Of a DNA stretch of 14,083 nucleotides, positions 7,789-14,083 are shown piece after piece. The translations under genes and the position numbers were made by a program. The notes under the pieces are model-generated. The model worked only from the letters and a program-made list of their open reading frames with translations, did not search any database and was not told the DNA's origin. The stretch comes from an uncultured Clostridium sp. (lineage in GTDB: Bacteria; Bacillota_A; Clostridia; Lachnospirales; Lachnospiraceae), in contig CAMAMD010000016.1 in the NCBI GenBank assembly GCA_945836785.1, positions 1 to 14,083 of the forward strand. Reading direction: 5' to 3'. Every line of letters begins with the position of its first letter. The first letter of the stretch is position 1.

Positions 7789-8543
7789 AGATTGCAGTGG
7801 TAACAGGTGCATCTTCCGGTCTCGGAAAGGAATTCGTAAAACAGATATCGGAGAAATATAAAACAATTGACGAAATATGGGTGCTTGCCCGGCGCGTGGA
7901 ACGGCTGGTGCAGCTTTCAGAGGAAATAAATAACATAAAAATCAGGCCGATTGGCTGTGATATCACAAATTCATCTGAGCTTCTGGTATATAGAAATATG
8001 TTGCGGGAATACAATCCATCCATCAGAATCCTTGTCAATGCAGCCGGTTATGGAAAAATCGGACATTTTGACGAGATTCCTGAAACGGAGAGTGTTGGGA
8101 TGTGTGATTTGAATTGTGCGGCACTCACGAGAATGACGATGATTTCACTGCCTTATATGCAGAAAGGAAAAGCCAATATTATAAATATAGCGTCTGCGGC
8201 AGCTTTTATGCCACAGCCTTCTTTTGCGGTGTATGCAGCGAGCAAATCATATGTTTTGAGCTTTTCTGTAGCTTTGGCAAGGGAACTTAAGAATCGTGGA
8301 ATTGCAGTGACTGCTGTGTGTCCGGGGCCGGTTGCCACGGAATTTTTTGATGTGGCAGAAACGTACCATAAATCTGCATTTTATAAGAAGCTTTTGCGGG
8401 CTAAACCGGAACGTGTGGTTGCACTTGCACTACGGCATGCGTATCACGGAAAAAATGTTTCGGTATATGGCATTACAATGAAAATGTTTCATGTAATCAG
8501 CAAATTGCTGCCACACAGCTTTATGGTGAAATTTTTAAAATAA
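7785..8543 (+). CDS. Short-chain dehydrogenase/reductase (classical SDR)
   Basis: This is a probable cytoplasmic NAD(P)-dependent oxidoreductase of unknown substrate. The 252-residue product has the Rossmann cofactor motif TGASSGLG (7-14), the structural motif NAAG (85-88), and the catalytic tetrad N110, S137, Y150 and K154 (YAASK, 150-154), followed by CPGPVATEF (169-177). The length is typical for classical SDRs. An arginine pair near the end of the second strand (LARR, 34-37) suggests a preference for NADP(H), an inference from family patterns. The C-terminal part (about 210-252) is basic and hydrophobic, with IKSKLL-like character that might favour membrane association as in some lipid-acting SDRs; this is weak. 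It is translationally coupled to the rRNA methyltransferase upstream and followed after 17 bases by a small membrane protein gene, but this context does not reveal the substrate. Confidence 0.92.
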   Translation: MKIAVVTGASSGLGKEFVKQISEKYKTIDEIWVLARRVERLVQLSEEINNIKIRPIGCDITNSSELLVYRNMLREYNPSIRILVNAAGYGKIGHFDEIPETESVGMCDLNCAALTRMTMISLPYMQKGKANIINIASAAAFMPQPSFAVYAASKSYVLSFSVALARELKNRGIAVTAVCPGPVATEFFDVAETYHKSAFYKKLLRAKPERVVALALRHAYHGKNVSVYGITMKMFHVISKLLPHSFMVKFLK

Positions 8544-8560
8544 CGTAAGAGGAAGAATCT

Positions 8561-9151
8561 ATGTTTAAATATAAAAAAGGTGAATATGGATACTTAAAAG
8601 CCTATAGGCGGGGAAAACTTATTGTGTCACTTATTCTTGCAGCGATGATTGCATTTATCATTATCACAATGCTTTGGCTGTTTGGAGATACCGGACGGGT
8701 TATGATTGTATTTGCAATTTTGCTGACCCTGCCCTTTGCAAAATTTCTGATTGCCTGGATTATGTGTGCGAGATTTGAACCTTTGACAGAGGAACAATAT
8801 CAGAAACTGTGTCAGGATATATCGGACAAAGAAAAAACAGAAAATATGGACGGGGTTCTTTTTGATGTGGTTATTACCCAGTATGAGGGAATGAAATTTT
8901 ATCAGTCCATGTGTGTAAAAAATGGTAAAGTTGTAGCCCTGGTTCTGGCGAAGGATTTTCAGCAGAATAAAAAAGAATACCGGGAATGGATTGAACGCTG
9001 TGTCACTGACAGTAAATATAAGTACACGGTAACCTTGTGCAGTGATATCGGGGAATACGGAAAGAAAGTTCGGACAATCAGTACACCGAATGATAAAACT
9101 GCGATGATTGACAGACATATACGGGAAAAAATATTAACGACATGCGTGTAG
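8561..9151 (+). CDS. Uncharacterised membrane protein with two N-terminal helices
   Basis: I do not recognise this 196-residue protein. A short basic N-terminus (YKKGEYGYLKAYRRGK) precedes two membrane helices, about 19-41 and about 46-70, joined by a tight turn (FGDTGR). This should place both the N-terminus and the 125-residue C-terminal part in the cytoplasm. The C-terminal part has alternating strands and helices, including DVVITQYEGMKFYQ (about 102-115), NGKVVALVLAKDF (about 121-133) and KYTVTLCSDIG (about 144-154), so it looks like a folded mixed alpha/beta domain rather than a tail. The start has a GAGGAAG site 8 bases or so upstream. It sits 17 bases after the SDR gene and 24 bases before the pseudouridine synthase gene, as part of the same co-directional block. 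Codon use and an intact frame support a real gene. No catalytic motif can be assigned. Confidence 0.85.
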   Translation: MFKYKKGEYGYLKAYRRGKLIVSLILAAMIAFIIITMLWLFGDTGRVMIVFAILLTLPFAKFLIAWIMCARFEPLTEEQYQKLCQDISDKEKTENMDGVLFDVVITQYEGMKFYQSMCVKNGKVVALVLAKDFQQNKKEYREWIERCVTDSKYKYTVTLCSDIGEYGKKVRTISTPNDKTAMIDRHIREKILTTCV

Positions 9152-9175
9152 CGGATAAATAGAAATGGGAGTATT

Positions 9176-10261
9176 ATGACAGAGATTTGTGTATCGGACC
9201 GGGATGGCGGGCAGCGCTTAAACAAATATTTGATGAAATATTTAAATGAGGCTCCGGCATCCTTTGTTTATAAGATGCTTAGAAAGAAAAATATCGTGAT
9301 AAATGGTACAAGGGCAAAGGGAGATGAGATACTTTGTTCCGGTGATGTCATTACCTTGTATCTGTCAGACGAGACAATTGCAAAGTTTCGGAGGGGTAAC
9401 ATTACCCCAAATCATTTAGCTGATGTTTCTTCCGATACGAAAAACGGAATATCTGCGAACAATCTGATGGTGTTATATCAGAATGAGGATATCATGGCTG
9501 TGCATAAGCCTGCCGGGGTATTATCCCAAAAGGCAAAAGCGGATGATTATACAATCAATGAATGTATCGTGGATTATTGCAGAGCAAAGGGCGTGCTTGA
9601 TGCCCATGCATTTGAAACTTTTACGCCGTCTGTCTGCAACCGGCTGGACAGGAATACTTCGGGAATATTACTTGCGGGAATATCGTTGCATGGCAGCCAA
9701 TATCTGACAAGAATATTAAAGGCAAGACAGGCTGATAAATATTATTACACGATTGTAAGAGGAGAGCTTTGTGATAGCCTTCATGTGAAAGCATATATAC
9801 GAAAAGACAGGGAAGAAAATATGTCTGCAATCATCAGTGAAAGCGATTATGCGAAGCTTCCTGATAAATACGATAAAAATAACACGGAAAAGGCAGGATC
9901 ACATTGCAAGGCGGACTACGCTAAGATAGAGACTATGTTTATACCGCTTGATGTGGTATCTGGTTATACGCTGCTCAAAGTGAAATTGATTACAGGAAAA
10001 TCACATCAAATCAGGGCGCATCTGAAATTCCTTGGATATCCTGTCCTCGGAGATACAAAATATGGTGATGTGGCGGTGAATAACCGGATGAGAAAACAAT
10101 ATAAACTAAAACATCATTTACTGCATGCAGGCATGGTTGTGTTATATCAGAATTTGGACCAGAAAGAACAGATTGTAATCAGGGATGATGTGCCTGACAT
10201 GTTTCGGACTATAGGTAAAGGCTTGGGACTCAATGTTGATAAGATAAACAGCGAAACGTAG
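9176..10261 (+). CDS. RluC/RluD-family 23S rRNA pseudouridine synthase
   Basis: This enzyme isomerises uridine to pseudouridine in large-subunit rRNA. The 361-residue protein has an N-terminal S4 RNA-binding domain (about 12-63; RLNKYLMKYLNEAPASFVYK, then the VING turn) and a catalytic RluA-type domain from about 97. It contains VHKPAGVLSQ (109-118), the active-site motif NRLDRNTSGI (155-164, catalytic D158), and the C-terminal signature TGKSHQIRAHLKFLGYPVLG (273-292) followed by DTKYGD. All conserved residues are present. About 35 residues of lysine- and aspartate-rich sequence around 210-245 separate conserved blocks, a common place for length variation. S4 plus RluA places it in the RluC/RluD group, but the target uridines (955/2504/2580 or 1911/1915/1917 in E. 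coli numbering) cannot be chosen by eye. The start at ATG 9176 is preceded by GGGAG. Confidence 0.93.
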   Translation: MTEICVSDRDGGQRLNKYLMKYLNEAPASFVYKMLRKKNIVINGTRAKGDEILCSGDVITLYLSDETIAKFRRGNITPNHLADVSSDTKNGISANNLMVLYQNEDIMAVHKPAGVLSQKAKADDYTINECIVDYCRAKGVLDAHAFETFTPSVCNRLDRNTSGILLAGISLHGSQYLTRILKARQADKYYYTIVRGELCDSLHVKAYIRKDREENMSAIISESDYAKLPDKYDKNNTEKAGSHCKADYAKIETMFIPLDVVSGYTLLKVKLITGKSHQIRAHLKFLGYPVLGDTKYGDVAVNNRMRKQYKLKHHLLHAGMVVLYQNLDQKEQIVIRDDVPDMFRTIGKGLGLNVDKINSET

Positions 10262-10283
10262 CTGTGCTGTAACGGAGGAAGAT

Positions 10284-10814
10284 ATGGCAACATGGAATTC
10301 ACGAGGACTTCGGGGCTCTACCCTGGAAGATCTCATCAATCTTACGAATGAACTATATCGTGAAAAAAAACTCGCCCTGGTACAAAAGATTCCGACGCCA
10401 ATTACGCCTGTCAAAATTGACAGGGAAAACGGGAATATCTCTCTTGCATATTTCGAGAAGGATTCCACAGTTGATTATATCGGAGTAGTGCAGGGAATAC
10501 CGGTATGTTTTGACGCAAAAGAATGTGCGGTGGACACGTTTTCTCTGCGGAATATCCATGAGCATCAGATACAGTTCATGGAAGAATTTGAGCAACAGCA
10601 GGGAATTAGTTTTCTGATTATTATGTTTTCGGCACGAAACGAGTTTTACTATCTGCGGTTTGCAGAATTGAAACGTTATCTGGACAGGGTTAATGAGGGG
10701 CATCCTAAAAATTTTAAATATGAGGAGCTGGAACCCAGATATTTTTTAAAACCGGAATCCGGTGCGGCAGTACATTATCTGCGGGGATTACAGCTTGATT
10801 TGCAGGAAAGGTAG
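10284..10814 (+). CDS. recU: Holliday junction resolvase RecU
   Basis: RecU is the Firmicute Holliday junction resolvase, which cuts four-way junctions during recombinational repair and chromosome segregation. The 176-residue protein starts close to the conserved core (NSRGLRGSTLEDLIN, 5-19) and so lacks most of the roughly 30-residue N-terminal extension of the B. subtilis protein. Further signatures are QKIPTPI (34-40), AYFEKDSTVDYIG (55-67), CFDAKE (75-80) and NIHEHQIQFM (90-99). By alignment in mind with B. subtilis, D64, D77 and K79 correspond to the metal/catalytic residues D88, E101 and K103; the Glu-to-Asp change at 77 keeps an acidic ligand. A GGAGG site precedes ATG 10284. In Bacillus recU pairs with ponA; here it lies between an rRNA pseudouridine synthase gene and nadE, 9 bases before the latter. 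Confidence 0.94.
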   Translation: MATWNSRGLRGSTLEDLINLTNELYREKKLALVQKIPTPITPVKIDRENGNISLAYFEKDSTVDYIGVVQGIPVCFDAKECAVDTFSLRNIHEHQIQFMEEFEQQQGISFLIIMFSARNEFYYLRFAELKRYLDRVNEGHPKNFKYEELEPRYFLKPESGAAVHYLRGLQLDLQER

Positions 10815-10823
10815 GATACGAAA

Positions 10824-12776
10824 ATGTATGAATATTACAGGGTTGGTGCAGCAGTGCCGGATATGCGGGTTGCTGATGTGACCTATAATAAAAATAAAAT
10901 TATTGAGAAACTGAATGAAGCACAAAAGCAAGGGGTACGGCTTGTAACATTTCCTGAGCTGTGTCTGACAGGCTATACCTGTGCGGATTTGTTTTTGCAG
11001 CAGGCATTACTTCATGCTTCTAAGCTTGCGTTAGCAGATATTGCAGCCATATCCTCAAAGATGGATATGGTTATCGTGCTCGGTGCACCGATTCAGCTTG
11101 GATACCAGCTCTACAATGCAGCAATTGTACTGTATCAGGGTGTTATACACGGAATCCACGTTAAGACTTTTATACCGAATTACAATGAATTCTATGAAAA
11201 ACGTTGGTTTTCGTCAGCGGCAGATCTGGACATGGATGAAGTATCTTCCCATGATATATTGGGGGATGAACAGCCGGAATATTATATTCCAATTGGGAAT
11301 GACATTATATTTGAAGCGGGCGGTCTGTGCTTTGGTGTGGAAATATGTGAAGATGTATGGGCACCGGTTACACCTTCTACATGGGAGGCGATGGCAGGTG
11401 CAGAGCTGATTGTCAATTTGTCTGCCAGCAATGATACGATTGGAAAACGGGATTACAGAAGGAGACTGATACAGAACCGTTCTATGTCGCTCATGTGTGA
11501 ATATCTCTATGTGTCTGCCGGATGCGGGGAAAGCAGTACTGATCTGATTTTTTCCGGTCATAGTATGGTTGTGGAAAATGGCAGGGTAATAGCGGAAAAT
11601 GAGGAAATAGCCGATAATGATTATTTGCTTGTAACAGATGTTGACCTTGGGAAGGTAAGAGCCGACCGGATGAAAGGAAAAACTTTTAAGGATGCCTATA
11701 AATTATACGGTGCAGGGATGGATATCAGACATGTTATGCTGTCTGTAATCTCCGATATGGGGTCGGATGGAGGATATTATGTGATTAATCCACATCCTTT
11801 TATTCCGTCAGATAAGGGCAGACGCCAGAAACGATGCAAAGATATCTTTGATATGCAGGTAGGTGGTCTTGCAAAGCGTTTGTCTGTCACAGGCACGAAG
11901 ATGGTAATTGGTGTATCAGGGGGAATGGATTCTACCTTGGCGTTGCTCGTCGGTGCACAGACTTTGAAAAAAATGGGAAAGCCCATGACAGACTTGGTTG
12001 GAATTACCATGCCGGCATTCGGAACGACAGACCGAACCTACAATAATGCGTTAAAACTGATGGAAACACTCGGTATATCGGTTGAAACGATACCGATTAA
12101 GGAGGCGTGCTCGCTGCATTACCGGGATATCGGACATGATATGGAAGAGAAAGATATCACATATGAGAATGTACAGGCAAGGGAGCGTACTCAGGTATTG
12201 ATGGATTACGCAAATAAAATAGGCGGTATAGTAGTTGGAACCGGTGATTTGTCCGAGCTTGCCCTCGGATGGTGCACCTATAATGCCGACCAGATGAGCA
12301 TGTATGGCGTCAATGCCAGTATACCGAAAACACTGGTCAAATGGTTGATAGACAGTGTCATAGAATATGATATGTTTCCTGACAGCTCGGAGGTTTTGCG
12401 GGATATTATCGATACTCCGATCAGTCCTGAGCTTTTACCGCCGGATGAAAAGGGAAATATCGTTCAGAAAACGGAGGACACGGTGGGACCATATGAGTTG
12501 CATGATTTCTTCCTCTATTATGTCATGCGTTTCGGTTATGCACCGGGAAAAATATATTATATGGCACAGCGGGCTTTTGACGGGGTATACGATGGCGAGA
12601 CGATATTGAAGTGGATGAAAATGTTTTACCGTCGGTTCTTTAGTCAACAGTTTAAACGAAGTTGTATGCCGGACGGAGTTAAGGTCGGTAGTGTGTGCCT
12701 GTCACCAAGGGGTGATTGGCGTATGCCGAGTGATGCGGCTGTTGCACTCTGGATGAAAGAATTGGATAATATATAA
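10824..12776 (+). CDS. nadE: Glutamine-dependent NAD+ synthetase NadE
   Basis: NadE catalyses the last step of NAD+ synthesis, amidating deamido-NAD (nicotinate adenine dinucleotide) with ATP and ammonia released from glutamine. The 650-residue length fits the two-domain, glutamine-using form. The N-terminal nitrilase-type glutaminase domain (about 1-290) shows the catalytic triad E45 (FPELCLTGYT), K114 (HVKTFIPNYNEFYEKR) and C175 (GVEICEDVWAP). The C-terminal synthetase domain (about 335-650) has the ATP-pyrophosphatase P-loop SGGMDST (365-371) and a GTGDLSELALGW segment. The other conserved blocks look intact and no frameshift is seen. It ends the tightly packed block, and the next gene follows after 57 bases with a stronger ribosome site. 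The start at ATG 10824 is preceded by an AAGGTAGGA stretch overlapping the recU stop. Confidence 0.96.
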   Translation: MYEYYRVGAAVPDMRVADVTYNKNKIIEKLNEAQKQGVRLVTFPELCLTGYTCADLFLQQALLHASKLALADIAAISSKMDMVIVLGAPIQLGYQLYNAAIVLYQGVIHGIHVKTFIPNYNEFYEKRWFSSAADLDMDEVSSHDILGDEQPEYYIPIGNDIIFEAGGLCFGVEICEDVWAPVTPSTWEAMAGAELIVNLSASNDTIGKRDYRRRLIQNRSMSLMCEYLYVSAGCGESSTDLIFSGHSMVVENGRVIAENEEIADNDYLLVTDVDLGKVRADRMKGKTFKDAYKLYGAGMDIRHVMLSVISDMGSDGGYYVINPHPFIPSDKGRRQKRCKDIFDMQVGGLAKRLSVTGTKMVIGVSGGMDSTLALLVGAQTLKKMGKPMTDLVGITMPAFGTTDRTYNNALKLMETLGISVETIPIKEACSLHYRDIGHDMEEKDITYENVQARERTQVLMDYANKIGGIVVGTGDLSELALGWCTYNADQMSMYGVNASIPKTLVKWLIDSVIEYDMFPDSSEVLRDIIDTPISPELLPPDEKGNIVQKTEDTVGPYELHDFFLYYVMRFGYAPGKIYYMAQRAFDGVYDGETILKWMKMFYRRFFSQQFKRSCMPDGVKVGSVCLSPRGDWRMPSDAAVALWMKELDNI

Positions 12777-12833
12777 AGCATGGGTACTTGCAAACAAAGA
12801 TATATGCTGGTAAAGAATCAGGAGGAATGAACA

Positions 12834-13289
12834 ATGCTTGAAGTAGGAACAAAAGCACCGGATTTTGAATTGCCGGATCAGAATGGAGATATGCATAAAC
12901 TAAGTGATTATGCTGGTAAGAAGGTTATTTTATATTTTTATCCAAAGGATAATACACCTGGATGTACGAAGCAGGCATGTGGATTTTCTGAGAGATATCC
13001 TCAGTTTACAGAAAAGGGAGCTGTAATTCTCGGTGTGAGCAAGGATTCTGTAGCTTCTCATAAGAAGTTTGAGGAAAAGTATGGATTAGCATTTACTTTG
13101 CTTGCAGATACTGAGCGCAAGGTAATCGAGGCATATGATGTCTGGAAAGAGAAGAAAAACTACGGTAAGGTTTCAATGGGTGTAGTGCGTACTACTTATC
13201 TTATAGATGAACAGGGAATTATTATTAAAAGCAATGACAAAGTAAAGGCTGCTGATGATCCTGAGAATATGTTACAGGAGCTGTCATAA
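12834..13289 (+). CDS. bcp: Thioredoxin-dependent peroxiredoxin, Bcp/PrxQ type
   Basis: This thiol peroxidase would reduce hydrogen peroxide and organic hydroperoxides using thioredoxin. The 151-residue protein has the thioredoxin-like AhpC/TSA fold of the Bcp branch. The signature PKDNTPGCTKQACGF (37-51) gives the peroxidatic C44 and a second cysteine C49, the typical spacing for the intramolecular-disulfide PrxQ type. LGVSKDSVASHKKF and a later TYLIDEQGII segment are also characteristic. A perfect AGGAGG (12820-12825) lies 8 bases before the ATG, stronger than most sites in the window. Codon choice differs from nadE, with AAG strongly preferred over AAA and many CCT, TCT and ACT codons, which may mean higher expression. 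The stop overlaps the yaaA start. No PerR-like operator is visible in the 57-base gap upstream. Confidence 0.95.
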   Translation: MLEVGTKAPDFELPDQNGDMHKLSDYAGKKVILYFYPKDNTPGCTKQACGFSERYPQFTEKGAVILGVSKDSVASHKKFEEKYGLAFTLLADTERKVIEAYDVWKEKKNYGKVSMGVVRTTYLIDEQGIIIKSNDKVKAADDPENMLQELS

Positions 13290-14074
13290 TGAAGATTATT
13301 TTATCGCCGGCTAAAAAGATGAATGATAACGAGCACTGTGGTTCTTTTGGACAACCTTTTTTTAAACTTACTATTACAAAGCCTGTTTATCTGGATAAAA
13401 CTGAAGAAATTTTATCCTGGCTTAGAAGTCAGTCACATGATGCACTTAGAAAGCTTTGGGGATGCAATGAGAAAATTGCAGAACAAAATTTTGATCGTCT
13501 TGAATATATGGACTTATATAAACAGCTAACACCGGCTGTACTTGCCTATGAAGGTATAGCTTATCAGTACATGGCACCGGCAGTCTTTGAGGATGGACAT
13601 TTTCATTATGTACAGGAACATCTTTGTATTCTGTCAGCATTTTATGGGGTGCTTAAGGCAATGGATGGCGTAACACCGTACAGATTAGAAATGCAAGCTA
13701 AGGCTGGTATTAATGAATTCAGAAATTTGTATGATTTTTGGGGAAGCGACTTGTATAAGGCTGTTAGAGATGATAGCGGTATCATTATAAATCTTGCTTC
13801 AAAGGAATATTCAAAGTGTATTGAAAAGTATCTGAAGTCAGATGATAGATATATTACCATCATATTTTGTGAAAAATCCGGAGACAAGCTTGTAACAAAA
13901 GGAACTTATGCCAAGATGGCAAGAGGTGAAATGGTAAGATTTATGGCAGAAAATCATATCGAGGACCCAGTAGAAATACAGAAATTTGACAGGCTTGGAT
14001 ATGTGTTCAGAAGAGATTTGTCTTCTGATTCGGAATATGTATTTGAAAGAATTGCAAAGGATTTAAAGAGATGA
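13289..14074 (+). CDS. yaaA: Peroxide stress protein YaaA (DUF328/UPF0246 family)
   Basis: YaaA-family proteins protect against hydrogen peroxide; in E. coli YaaA is in the OxyR regulon and lowers free intracellular iron, limiting Fenton damage. The 261-residue product matches the family length. It begins with the family signature MKIILSPAKKMN (1-12) and has the C-terminal block AKMARGEMVRFMAENHI, matching the conserved ARG-M-R motif. The biochemical mechanism is not settled, although DNA binding has been reported for the E. coli protein. The ATG shares one base with the bcp stop (TAATG, 13287-13291), and a CAGGAG site inside the end of bcp (13275-13280) serves it, so the two are likely coupled. 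Codon use resembles bcp rather than nadE. The gene is complete, ending 9 bases before the window edge. Confidence 0.95.
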   Translation: MKIILSPAKKMNDNEHCGSFGQPFFKLTITKPVYLDKTEEILSWLRSQSHDALRKLWGCNEKIAEQNFDRLEYMDLYKQLTPAVLAYEGIAYQYMAPAVFEDGHFHYVQEHLCILSAFYGVLKAMDGVTPYRLEMQAKAGINEFRNLYDFWGSDLYKAVRDDSGIIINLASKEYSKCIEKYLKSDDRYITIIFCEKSGDKLVTKGTYAKMARGEMVRFMAENHIEDPVEIQKFDRLGYVFRRDLSSDSEYVFERIAKDLKR

Positions 14075-14083
14075 ATAAAAAAT

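Noticed and set aside
8627..9118. 163-codon minus-strand frame opposite the membrane protein gene
   Set aside because: The + strand frame has membrane helices, a ribosome site and operon spacing. The minus frame is Phe/Asn/Cys-rich shadow sequence.
12777..12807. AGCAT/ATGCT inverted repeat after nadE as a terminator
   Set aside because: It has only 5 base pairs with a loop over 20 bases and no T run.
12788..12816. Promoter-like TTGCAA-N17-TAAAGA before bcp
   Set aside because: The -10 match is poor, and a start 7 bases downstream would place the 5' end at or within the AGGAGG ribosome site.
1..14083. CRISPR array, tRNA/rRNA genes, transposase or phage genes, attachment sites
   Set aside because: Nothing of these types was recognised on reading either strand; the window is filled by intact housekeeping-type genes in one direction.

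Overview
The window is an AT-rich stretch of an ordinary-looking chromosome. It most likely comes from an anaerobic low-GC Firmicute of the Clostridia, probably Lachnospiraceae. This rests on protein style (short anaerobic-type ThiC, RecU, a 650-residue glutamine-dependent NadE, a VanY-type carboxypeptidase), AGGAGG-type ribosome sites and all-forward gene packing. It is an inference, not a database match. All 13 supported genes lie on the + strand and appear intact. I see no tRNA, rRNA, CRISPR array, insertion sequence, phage gene or convincing minus-strand gene. No gene-free stretch reaches 300 bases; the longest gap, 1772-1911, is about 140 bases.

Layout. (1) 1-1830: a single chemoreceptor gene with its own extended -10 promoter and a clear intrinsic terminator, with no other chemotaxis gene nearby. 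(2) 1831-3216: a thiC-type gene standing alone, with no visible TPP riboswitch and no other thiamine gene. (3) 3217-5145: two cell-envelope proteins, a membrane-anchored VanY/M15 D,D-carboxypeptidase and a membrane-anchored TPR protein. Both have strongly basic N-termini facing the cytoplasm, and a repeat/hairpin element lies upstream. (4) 5180-12776: a tightly packed block of hflX (ribosome-splitting GTPase), an RsmF-type rRNA m5C methyltransferase, a short-chain dehydrogenase, an unrecognised two-helix membrane protein, an RluC/RluD-type pseudouridine synthase, recU and nadE. (5) 12834-14074: a bcp peroxiredoxin coupled by a TAATG overlap to yaaA, a peroxide-defence pair.

From 3281 to the window end the genes are separated by 57 bases or less, twice overlap, and show no intrinsic terminator between them, so long co-transcripts are plausible. 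Three genes of the central block (hflX, rsmF-like, rluD-like) act on ribosomes or rRNA. RecU (Holliday junction resolution) and NadE (last step of NAD+ synthesis) are housekeeping. The bcp-yaaA pair has visibly different codon choice from nadE and may be a separate or more strongly expressed unit.

I do not find a clearly new multi-gene system. The points most worth a second look are the orphan riboswitch-free thiC with CX2CX3C cysteine spacing, the antimicrobial-peptide-like basic helix on the VanY protein, the repeat element in front of that gene, and the unassigned membrane protein at 8561-9151.
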